Positions 42,139 through 51,142 of a stretch of DNA of 64,000 nucleotides are shown here, piece after piece. The notes under the pieces were generated by a model. The model saw only the letters and a list, made by a program, of their open reading frames with translations, ran no database searches and had not been told where the DNA came from. Every line of letters starts with the position of its first letter. Positions within the stretch are counted from its first letter, which is position 1. The translations under genes and the position numbers were made by a program. The DNA is from Paramoeba atlantica (taxonomy: Eukaryota > Discosea): positions 620,001 through 684,000 of the forward strand of contig CDRNVI010000030.1 of NCBI GenBank assembly GCA_977017575.1, read 5' to 3'.

Positions 42139-42409
42139 TGGTCAAAAGGGACTTTGTTTCCCCCAAAAACGTTTAACTTCGTACTTCCCTTAATAAAATA
42201 TACCAAACAAGAAAATGTATGAGCTATATCTTGGTTCTGGTTCTGAGCCTGGACAATAATTTCAAATTCCTTAAACAGCGGATTACAAGAACTCCTTAAT
42301 TCACATCGTACGGTACAGGCTTCTATCATCACGTCATCCAAGGTTCCCAAAAATCCATTACAAAGAAAATCCATTTTTTCCAATTTTTCAGAGCTTTTTT
42401 TCTTTATAA

Positions 42410-42676
42410 ATGGTTTCTCATTCAATGAATTTGTGGGATACTCCCGTTAAATCTACACAAGGACAGTATGCCAACTCTCCCAAAAACAAAACACCCCCAA
42501 TCACTCATAAAATAGTGCGATGTACCCTCCCAGAGGGCCTTGAAATTGTCCGCCAATGTAAAAAGGAGCTTAGTGTTCATGAGTTGGCCAAAAATTTTGG
42601 CAGAGACAGAGAAACTATACGTGATATCCATACCCTGGGCTTAGCTCCGAGTAATTTACTCGGCATGAATCAATGA
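42410..42676 (+). pseudogene. helix-turn-helix fragment of a transposase
   Basis: 88-codon frame. Residues LPEGLEIVRQCKKEL-SVHELAKNFGRDRETIRDI form an HTH like the psq/CENP-B N-terminal domain of pogo-type transposases. No catalytic domain follows. The last ~50 bp (from TACCCTGGGCTTAGCTCC) are also in the inverted copy at 47310-47357. Confidence 0.5.
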
Positions 42677-42747
42677 TGCTTAATTTACTAAACTACATAC
42701 CCATTTAACATACCCCCCCGGTATGTTATCAAGGTATAGGTATGTTA

Positions 42748-42769
42748 CGATAAAGATACAGTTTCTGTA
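42748..42769 (-). promoter_or_regulatory. recurrent motif, copy 6 (reverse orientation)
   Basis: On the minus strand TACAGAAACTGTATCTTTAT plus CG: one base differs from the copy at 43736. It coincides exactly with the left boundary of the GC-rich insert. Confidence 0.6.
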
Positions 42770-43343
42770 CCTTGTTGGTACATTTTGCTAGCCCTTCATT
42801 TCTTTTCCCGGAAACGGGCATACATTTTCCTTTTAAATGCCCGTTTCCGGCTGACGGCTAGCAGGGACTGTCCCTCTTTGCCGTGGAAGTAGGGGACGTA
42901 CTTCCGACTTTTCACCCCTCCCCGGCTCACTCCTTGAGTGAGTTTTCTTCCCTCCCCGGCTTTCTTCTTCTCGCGCCTGTCTCTTCCCGGGAGCTATGCG
43001 CCATGGTGGCCTCCCTTGAGGACCACTGGGCGTGACTCTGCCTCGCATTATCGCGAGGCAGCGGTCGGTTGCAGAGCGCCCCTCCGGCTGCGTAAAGAGG
43101 TGGTGAGTTGCCTGGACCACCTCTACCGACTGGGACCGAGTCGGTTGCAGTACGCCCCTCCGGCCGCGTAAAAAGAGGGCGAGTTGCCTGGACCTCCTCT
43201 ACCGACCGAGTCCGTGTCGAACCCCCTTTGGCGACATCCGTTGTGGGCGGATTATGTGCCGATGATATCGGCCGTCGCATTAAGGGGATTATCTCTGCGC
43301 CAAAGAGCGCATGATAAACAAACTCTAGTGAAGATATATAAAA
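42748..43343 (+). other. GC-rich ~600-bp insert starting with a spliced-leader-like motif
   Basis: Begins CGATAAAGATACAGTTTCTG, with CAGTTTCTGTACCTTGTTG at 42759-42777 followed by GT. Then a possible RNA fold: GCTAGCC (42787) pairing GGCTAGC (42856), and a perfect 14-bp stem 42808-42821/42837-42850. Further on, two ~77-bp tandem units (43060-43215) share TCGGTTGCAG, CGCCCCTCCGGC and GAGTTGCCTGGACC. No protein is supported. Clearly more GC-rich than its surroundings. Confidence 0.5.
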
Positions 43344-43588
43344 AAGAAGAAAAATACTTTCACTGTTAGAACCTGTATCTAAAGATGTACCACGCGTAGT
43401 ACCAAATGCTAAAACGTATAAAAATACATCTAAAAACGCATAAAAGAAACATTTTGTTAAAAAGTACGTGATATTACGGTTGGATTTTTGAACCGTTGCA
43501 CAAAAAAGCCGTGGGACGAGGGGGGGTATGTTAAGTGTCGCAGGCCATAATAACATACCCCCCCGGTATGTTATCCAAGGTATAGGTA

Positions 43589-44734
43589 CTGTGCCCCCCC
43601 ACTTATTTGTCACCACTTTTTCAAAAAAAGGACAATTAAGTGGGGGAGGTCAATTTATTTGGTTAGATGAAACAAAAGTCCCAAACTTTTTTCATTATTT
43701 TAGGAATCTCCAATGCGTTCGGATAAAGTTGGCTTTACAGAAACGGTATCTTTATCGAATGAGTAGTTTTTCTACCTTTCCCGTACTAGTAAAGTTTATA
43801 GTAGTAGTAGTTTCTTTTGTCAAACCGCTATAAGGTATGGGGTTTGATAGAGCACCGACTCGTGGGGCAGGAGGCCATATTGTAACCCAAGCATCAAGGC
43901 GGCATGGGCGAGACGACCGGGATGGTGGTGGGAAATGACTGTTCGCAGTGAAGGAAGAAGGGAGTGGTGGTGGTGGGGAATGGTTGTTCGCAGGGAGGAT
44001 TCCAAAATTTTACAGGCGTACTGGAAAGAACCAAAACCATTCTGCGAAAGTCTGAAGGCCAATTTTGGGGAGTTGAATACGAATGGAAGAAGGACATTCT
44101 TTTTTGGCGAGTTCGTAGTGAAACGGTCTCATCGCGGGTGACACCAAAGTCTACTTATGATGACTTTACTGTTCGTACGGCAGTACGCTGGCTTGCCTTT
44201 GGGTACTCAGAATCGCACGCAAACCGCTGTATGAAGTTGATTATGCTATGGAACTCCTCTTCGAATGTACAAGTCAGGCGCATGTCCATAATTGGGATTC
44301 AAGATTATCTAGCGTACTTCTCTTGCAATGGAACACTGGAAAATCGGATATTTTCCGATTGGCCATAAACCGAACCTGGAACCAAGCCAGCAAACCGCGC
44401 ACAACAGGAGTAACTCTTTATACTTCCACAGACGCGTCACTCTTCCACTCTGTGGAAGAGGTGGACTAAGTTTCAAAGAAAAAAAAACGTAGCTAGGTAT
44501 AGCGTATTGTGATATGAAAAACTTGAAGTAGAAAGTATATACAAACAATACTACTTACTGACACCGGGTTCTGATACACTGTATGTATGAGGTTCGTAGG
44601 GAAAAATTGCCCCCCCCCCCCCCCCAAAAAAAAAAATTCCGGCGCCGCTTCGCGGCGCCTCCTGCCCAGTCTCGTCAAAAAGGACAATTACGTGGGGGGG
44701 GGGGGGACTACGACAAATAAGTGGGGGGGCACAG
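43589..44734. mobile_element. TA-flanked DNA transposon with perfect TIRs, product unknown
   Basis: Ends CTGTGCCCCCCCACTTATTT and its exact reverse complement, continuing GTC on both sides, each flanked by TA (43587-43588, 44735-44736). 1146 bp. Frame 43964-44368 is open and has plausible composition (WRVRSETV, YDDFTVRTAVRWLAFG), but I do not recognise a transposase. A GC hairpin GGCGCCGCTTCGCGGCGCC lies at 44641-44659 near the right end. It is inserted in or next to sequence of the inverted-pair element (GTTAAACGGGTATGTGGTG follows it). Confidence 0.78.
43736..43757 (+). promoter_or_regulatory. recurrent subterminal motif, copy 3
   Basis: TACAGAAACGGTATCTTTAT plus CG, 147 bp inside the left end of the transposon. 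Confidence 0.6.
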
Positions 44735-44900
44735 TACGTTAAACGGGTATGTGGTGTACTTTTGAATTGATCATTAAGTCATAGGAACCCATGCAGACCG
44801 CCACTGTGAGCCAGTGACAAACGCTGCCAGCCACTGCGAGCCAAAAACGTCCTCTGAGAGCCTTTCTCCCTGAAGCAAAACCATCTGGTTACTCGAACAA

Positions 44901-45203
44901 TTAGTCCTTCATGTCTTGAAGGTACGCTTCAAGGTCGGCGGTTGAGTACGCGCTCCGAGAGCGGACGCTAAGAAGCAGATGGCCCCGGAGGTCAACCAAG
45001 TGAAACAGGACACGAGTCACGATGCACGAGGTCAATTCAATGCCACACACAGAGCGCGCAAAATATAGGAAGTTGTCCACCGTGCATGAAACGCGCCCCG
45101 CGATTTCATCCACTTTACTACTAAGCTCCGCATTGCTTATCTCCAATCGTTGCTCGGAGAAAACGTCGGGCCTCTTTGTAAAGACCCGGACTGTCGAAGC
45201 CAT
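44901..45203 (-). CDS. hypothetical small protein (~100 residues)
   Basis: From the ATG at 45203: MASTVRVFTKRPDVFSEQ, then SSKVDEIAGRVSCTVDNFLY, and C-terminal ADLEAYLQDMKD. Composition is natural and helix-rich, and the frame stays open upstream for another 18 codons into the ~130-bp direct repeat, so the true start is uncertain. No known family. Possibly a gene fragment carried in a repeat. Confidence 0.4.
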   Translation of the reverse strand: MASTVRVFTKRPDVFSEQRLEISNAELSSKVDEIAGRVSCTVDNFLYFARSVCGIELTSCIVTRVLFHLVDLRGHLLLSVRSRSAYSTADLEAYLQDMKD

Positions 45204-45227
45204 GATGACATCGAAGAGTTTGTCTTC

Positions 45228-45765
45228 GGCACTTGTCTCAGGCAAAAAAAAATCCAAATCATTCCGGATTGCTCCGGATGGTCACTGGCAAGCCAGACCC
45301 TTCACAGATAGATTTGGAAGTTTCGAGGCCGAAGTCCTCTACCTGTTTTCGTTAGTACAAGGCGGCACCAACGTGCTGTTGCCAACACGCTGCGTCGACG
45401 AACTGTACGTCAACACGGCTTACCCAAGAGGTGTAAGCCGGGTAAGGGAGCTGGTTCCCTGAGGGGAGGGTCCGGGACGGTCTTCCGAGTACTGGGCCTA
45501 GTCGGTTCTCATCTCAGTCTCTTAGAGTGAGGCCGCCAGGAATAATGCGATGATCGGGTTTGAACTCGCCGTCTGAGCACCATGTGCTTCAAACTTTGAA
45601 TTCTTGCCACTCCGCCACTTGTCTCAGGCCCAAGAACCAAAAAATACAAATCATTCCGGATTGCTCCGGACGGTCACTGGCAAGTCGGACCCTGCACAGA
45701 CAGATTTGGAAGTTCCGAGGCCGACGTCCTCTACCAGTTTCCGCTTGTCCAAGGGGGCGGAGGTG
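45228..45765. repeat. ~130-bp direct repeat flanking a SINE
   Basis: 45228-45360 and 45622-45765 both run GGCACTTGTCTCAGGC (or CCACTTGTC...), AAATCATTCCGGATTGCTCC, GACGGTCACTGGCAAG, CAGATTTGGAAGTT-CGAGG and CGTCCTCTACC. The SINE (45420-45619) lies between them. Confidence 0.82.
45420..45619 (-). repeat. tRNA-derived SINE, second copy
   Basis: Reverse complement of the SINE at 1684-1883 with about ten differences by eye: GGCGGAGTGGCAAGAATTC start, GGCGGCCTCACTC, ACACCTCTTGGGTAA end. No LINE coding sequence beside it, which fixes the SINE ends independently of the LINE. Confidence 0.82.
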
Positions 45766-45999
45766 GCGGAGTGACAAGAATTCAAAAACAGGAGAAACGT
45801 GCTGAACACGCATGCCGATGCATGTAAGTGCATCTAAAAGGAAAAAGCAAAAAGCGGAAGGAACGGGATTAAGATTGGTAAGGAGTCAAGGGTTCGAATG
45901 AAGCTTTTTTAATGGACAAATTTTACTGTTTTTCTGAGTTTTTTTCCGTGCACGTTTCCTTATTTTTTAATCCACTTTTTCCCCATCATATTTTTTCTT

Positions 46000-46991
46000 A
46001 TTGCGGTGGTTGTATAACTACCGCCCTACCCTCGATTATTGAAAAAAAGTGAACAAAAACAGTGAAAATATAAAGTGAAACACAGTAATAAATATTTTAT
46101 AATAGAAGAAAAAATTGTAAAAGGGGGCTCCGGTGGTCTAAAATTGAAAAAAAAAATTGAAAAAAATGGGGGGTCTATGGGGGGGTCTAGGGGGGGGCAT
46201 ACCGCACGATTTTTTTTTTGAAAAAATTATTTTTCGAAAATAATCCGCAGAAGGGGTAGCCAGGGTCTTGGCGCGCATTTTCCACCCCCATACCCGGGGG
46301 TGACCCCCCTGCGTATCCGCAGGACGGATCCGTCAACTTCGGATTTTTTCGGAAAAAAAAAATTAAAAAAAATTTCAACTTGGCGAAAAAAATGGCAAAA
46401 AAATTATTTTTCCAAAATCTTTTCCGGTGTTGTATTTTGAGAGTTTGGGACCTATACTATTGAATAGGTAATATACTATTGTATTTACTATACTATTGTA
46501 TTTAATATAGGTAATATACTATTGTATTTTGATAATTTGGGACCTACACTAGCTTTCTCCGCAGTTGTTTTCGCAAGGTATCCCTTCTTCGAACCGTGGT
46601 GCGCCACTCAAAATGACCCATTTTTGACTAAAAAAGGTGAAAAAGTATTTTTCGGACCTAAAGGGGCATTTTTGTGTCGAAAGAATGGTATGGTTGGAGT
46701 TGCATTCTCTACCCAATACGTTCGGTAGGCTTCATTCATGCCTACTAGTGATTTCCCACGCGGAAATGTCGGATTTAGTGCTTTCAGAGCAAAAATACCC
46801 AAAAATCACCCGATTTTTACCCGAAATTCGACTATTTTTGGCTATAATCTTTCCGTTTTGGTCAATTTTCCAGGCCAAATTTTCTTTTTAAGGCTCTTCG
46901 TTAAACGCGGTGGTAGTTTTCAACGCGAAGAGCGCAGCATGAGTGACTTCTAAGTTGAAAACAACCACCGCGTTTAAAGCGAAGAGCCTAA
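46000..46991 (+). repeat. family A repeat, full-length copy with internal expansion
   Basis: 5' hairpin at 46003, terminal hairpin 46891-46991. A ~85-bp local expansion (46455-46535) repeats ATACTATTGTATTT and duplicates TTTGGGACCTA. Confidence 0.9.
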
Positions 46992-47024
46992 AGAAAACGC
47001 ATACAAATTTTTGTAGCACGTCAC

Positions 47025-47357
47025 GTCGATCGTAGTCATTTTTGTGGAACGGTACAAAAATCCAACCGTAGTATCACGTACCTTCTTAACAAAATGTTTC
47101 TTTTATGCGTTTTTAGATGTATTTTGATACGTTTTAGCATTTGCTACTACGCGCGGTACATCTTTAGATACAGGTTCTAACAGTGAAAGTGATTTTCTTC
47201 TCTTTCCTATTTCATTGCCAGTCTACTTAACATACCTATACCTTGATAAACATACCTATACTTTGATAACATACCGGGGGGTATGTTAAATGGGTATGTG
47301 GTTTAGTTGTGCTTAATGATGCTTAATTTACTCGGAGCTAAGTCCAGGGTATGAAAA
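47025..47357 (-). repeat. inverted-pair element, minus-strand member
   Basis: Reverse complement of 42628-43510 without the GC-rich insert; contains ACATACCGGGGGGTATGTT (47269-47287). Confidence 0.82.
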
Positions 47358-47719
47358 TATAGCTAGAAGCGTATACCGAATCGGAAATTGCACATAAAAA
47401 TAATAAACAAATGTAAACGTTTGCCAGTTTTTGTATTTCTTCCCACCGAAAATACAAACCGCGGTCTCGTTCGAAGTACCCGCAGCCCCTCAACTACCGC
47501 GTTTAACGAAGACCCCAAAAAAGAAAGTTAATTTCTATACGTCATTTTTGCGTGTCATACGCCGCCATATACTGCCGTTCGCTGTCAAACGCTGCCAGCC
47601 ACTGCGAGCCAAAACTGCATGGGATCCATTGCACCCAAAAAATAATTCCTTTCTTTTATCACCTCTTTTCCTTTTTTCTGCTTGTGAAACTTTGTTAGTT
47701 TGATTTCAGTTGAAAATCT

Positions 47720-48766
47720 ATGTCCGAGTGCGCTTGCAAAGACCTAAGCTGTATCCTTACTTGGCGCAATGATGGGCATATTCCATCAAATTTTATGAGG
47801 TTTCTGATTTCGCACAAGGTTTTGCACGAAGAAGTTTGCTCTGAGCATAGAGCGAGTGGAACCCCAGGAAAAACAAACCCTATGCTAAACATATGCTGGA
47901 AAAGGAAGGGCAACAATAAGTGTCGGAAGCGCCTTTCTCGTCTTTCACCGTATTTTTCTTCAAAGCATAAACGAGCCAAAGAAAAATTCTTGTTCTGGAT
48001 TAAGATCTGCCAAAAAGTCGATGCACAAGCATCTGCTTCGCAACTTTGCGTCAATAGGGACACAGTAACAGAGTGGAAGCGTGAAATGTTGCGCTGGGTG
48101 TGGAAGTCTTCAAAGGTACAGAATGAGACTGTCTTGTTTTCTCTATGTGCAGCGGACGAAATATTTTTCTTTAAGCGGAAGTATAAGGAAGGACTCGAAG
48201 TCAATCCTTTTGGATGCTCACAAGGTGGTTGCACTTCGACAATATGGTACCGCGTGGCGAAAAGGGACGCTGTAACACTGCAAAATTTAGTGAAAAAACA
48301 CACTGTGCAGAGTAAAAGAACAGTAGTGTACACCGATGGATGGCGTGCTTATAGAGGCCTGGGCGATACAGTGCGACATCGAACTGTGAACCATTCCAGA
48401 AGCGTAAAATACCGGTTTGTCACAGAGGAGGGGGTGCACACGAATCATGCAGAATCAGCTCACTCGTCGGTGAAGCGCTGAGTCCGAAGGCAAGGAAGGT
48501 TGTCTATGAATCCGAGAGAAGCAGAGAAATGCATTGCCTTATATACACTTTGGTTCAAAAGAACCACGTGGCAGAAACGTCTGCAATCATTATTTCTCTG
48601 TCTAAAATTTCGGTAATGCCTGCCGAATATAGAAGAAGAGGACAATGAAAGTGAAACAGAAGAGGAACAATGTGAGCAATTTATGGAAGAGGAGGAAGAA
48701 GCAGCAACGGAGGCAGAAGACACAGAAACATGGAACATGATCCAGAGTTTCATGAATCTGTGAAGG
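47720..48766 (+). pseudogene. Merlin-type transposase, third copy
   Basis: Frame 47720-48481 from an ATG: Cys-containing N-terminus, HTH-like SASQLCVNRDTVTEWKREML, ADEIFFFKRKY (first Asp in a weak motif), VVYTDGWRAYRGL (second Asp) and GVHTNHAESAHSSVKR (Glu). A TGA at 48479-48481 stops it, but the same frame goes on for 40 codons (WFKRTTWQKRLQSLFLCL), then a TAA, then an acidic tail (EEEDNESETEEEQ region) to about 48766. So it is a near-complete transposase with two nonsense changes. Its TIRs were not identified. Confidence 0.82.
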
Positions 48767-48841
48767 AATGTGTGAAGTGAGTGGGGTTTTAAGGAGTGTT
48801 GTTAAGTTAAAGAGTGTTGTTAAGTTAAGAAGTGTGAATTA

Positions 48842-49572
48842 CAGTGCTCGAAAAAATTAGCAAAACATTTATTGTAAAATAGTAAAAAAGTTTTACTAAT
48901 TAAAAATTCACTAATTTTTGTTTTACTAATTTTTGCACTGCCCCAAAAAATTTGCCAACTTGATAAAATCAATTTTTACAGAAACGGTATTTCTGTCGCT
49001 TGAGTAGGCTGCCTCCTCTAAGGTCGGCGTTAGTACCATCTGCAAAATGGTAATGCTAGGGAAGACCGCGAGGAGGTCCCGACCATGCTTCCCCATGCTG
49101 AGTGTGTCAGGCTTCAGTGAAGCGTATTACAAAGAAAATCCTTACAAAGAATATTCCCCCAAAAGGGATTGACTTTTACCCCCTCCCATACAATGTCCCT
49201 ACATGAGTATTTTCTTAAATATGAAAAAAATCTCTTAAATACAAGAGAGCGATGTTTCGCGTTCGCGGAGCGGAGAAAGTCTTTTAAAAATAGGAGTATA
49301 ACGAACAAGAAAGTCGGAGATTCAGAAAAAAATCAGGAGCGGGGAAAGTAACATGTGTCTGTAGCACAGAGTAAAAAACACCCCCAAAAAATAATATTAA
49401 TAAAAATCTTGCTCACAGAAATCTTGCTCGCTTTCGTGCGACATAATCTGAATAATAGTAATCTGAAAACGTTTCGTAAAAAAAGATAGAATTCCGAAAA
49501 AAACAAAAAAATGTAAGGTGTAAAACCTGAATTTTGCAAAATGTTTTACTAATTAAGAATTTACTAATTTTT
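48842..49572 (+). repeat. ~730-bp repeat, first copy
   Basis: Near-identical to 63263-64000 (offset 14421). Starts after TA with CAGTGCTCG and a ~100-bp palindromic unit (CAAAAATTAGTAAAAC ... GTTTTACTAATTTTTGCACT). Contains the recurrent motif (48977) and the foldable GGGAAGACC...GGTCCCGACCATGCTTCCC block. No supported protein. Confidence 0.9.
48977..48998 (+). promoter_or_regulatory. recurrent subterminal motif, copy 4
   Basis: TACAGAAACGGTATTTCTGT plus CG, 135 bp inside the repeat. Confidence 0.6.
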
Positions 49573-50444
49573 AAAATATTAATTAAGAATAACATAAATT
49601 AAGGTAACTTTTTTTTGGCACATAATTATTACCTTAATTTCTGGTACCTTAATTATTATTTGGAGCTCATATTTCCGATGTCGATATCCTTCGAAACTTG
49701 AATAAAATTTAGTTGAAAGTACCTACAACACCTTTGACCAGATGAGTTAGAATATTAGTCCATACAGAATATAGTCCATGCGTAGAATCATCATTCGGAA
49801 TTAGAACATTAGATAACACACCTTTAAACTCGCGCACCTGTGTATTTAAGTAAGCAATGTTCAGCCTGGTTTAGCCCAAATACGTGTAAGTTGGTAGTAG
49901 CATTCACATTACTCTGGTTAGCTCGCGTTTTAAACATGCCTACCTTGTACGATTTTTGAATGCACGCTGATAGATTCTAAGTTGAAAATAACCACCGCCT
50001 TTCACGAAGCGACTAGAATAGAAATTAATTATTACAGCAGATTTTCGGAAAAATGAGTGACACATAATTATTACCTTACTTTCTGGTACCTTAATTTTAA
50101 TTACCTTAATAAGTGTTTTGACGGTAGGATTTATGGTGAAGACGTGGTCAATTTTTATGATTTTCATAATTATTTGTGACAGAAGTGAAGTCCTAAGGAA
50201 GTTTGTACTCGAAAATATGGTATAAAACAAAGTTTTGTGTTAAAAAATGAAGTTACGTCTGAAAAATGTATGATCAGGTTTTTTTATGTTTTTTTTAGGA
50301 ATGGGTGCAATATAACCCGTCTGTAGCCAAAAAATGAGAATGCGTCTCTGAATGACCACGTCAACGTGCAACTCCATTTGAATACCAAAAATGAGAATGA
50401 CCAAAAAAGTTCCATACAGCTTCTGCACTTCCTCTTTATACCTA
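49573..50444. other. AT-rich non-coding stretch
   Basis: CATAATTATTACCTTA and CTGGTACCTTAATT occur twice (49617-49665 and 50064-50110). A degraded family A 3' arm lies at 49975-50015. AAAATGAGAATGACC and GTCAACGTGCAACTC at 50330-50405 resemble the interior of the MITE at 37922. No gene. Confidence 0.55.
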
Positions 50445-51025
50445 AAGGGGGGGCTCGTTTATTGTTAACATTTTTTTCGAGCATTTTTTGCTAACAATAA
50501 TCGAATGTTAACAATAATCGAACTTTTACCCCCCAATGTTAACATTATACGAGTTGCAATGAAAGTTCGAATATTGTTAACAATGAGGAGTATTTGGGCA
50601 CTCTCTGGAGGTCACTGAAGGTCACTGGCAATCGCCAGAGCTACTAACGACTCTCCAATGACACCTCTTTAGGGAACTGCGCAGTTTTCAATTGCCATAC
50701 AGTTTCATACAAAACTGAGTTATGCGAATCGAAGTGCGATGTCGGGTGAGGTACCGTTTACTTGCCTTCTCAACGTTTTATCTCTGGAGGCTGCCATCGT
50801 CGGGCGACTGAAAGTTGTTTCAATAACATAGTTTCGAATATCGTTAAGCGCATCATTTTTCTTATCATGAACGCTATAAAACATGACCATAGGGAACAAA
50901 AAAATTCAAAAGCCACACGAAAAAACCGAAATTAATTCATTGTTAACAATAATCGAATGTTAACAATAAATGAATTTATTGATTGTTAACAATAATCGAA
51001 TGGTAACAATAAACGAGCCCCCCTT
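50445..51025. mobile_element. TA-flanked MITE (AAGGGGGGGCTCG ends)
   Basis: Inverted ends AAGGGGGGGCTCGTTTATTG and ...CAATAAACGAGCCCCCCTT, TA on both sides (50443-50444 and 51026-51027). Subterminal repeats GTTAACAATAATCGAATG occur several times on each side. No transposase. Lies about 115 bp downstream of the 5-phosphatase gene. Confidence 0.85.
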
Positions 51026-51142
51026 TAATATTACTCCCCCTATCCTAGAGTTGCCTCGTTTGCCTTCAGTGAAAAGGGGTACCGTTGCTGAGACTGGAAA
51101 AGAATTAATTATAGCTGACAAAAAGTTCTTATTGAATGATCG

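Larger units (their letters stand above)
42628..43510 (+). repeat. inverted-pair element, plus-strand member with GC-rich insert
   Basis: 42628-42747 and 43344-43510 match 47357-47025 in reverse. Shared features: CATACCCATTTAACATACCC, the palindrome AACATACCCCCCCGGTATGTT, CTAAAACGTAT, CATCTAAAAACGCATAAAAG and TTACGGTTGGATTTTTG. The middle (42748-43343) is absent from the other copy. Confidence 0.8.

Noticed and set aside
47695-48333. 212-codon minus-strand frame opposite the third Merlin gene
   Set aside because: Antisense shadow of a recognisable transposase with catalytic motifs on the plus strand.
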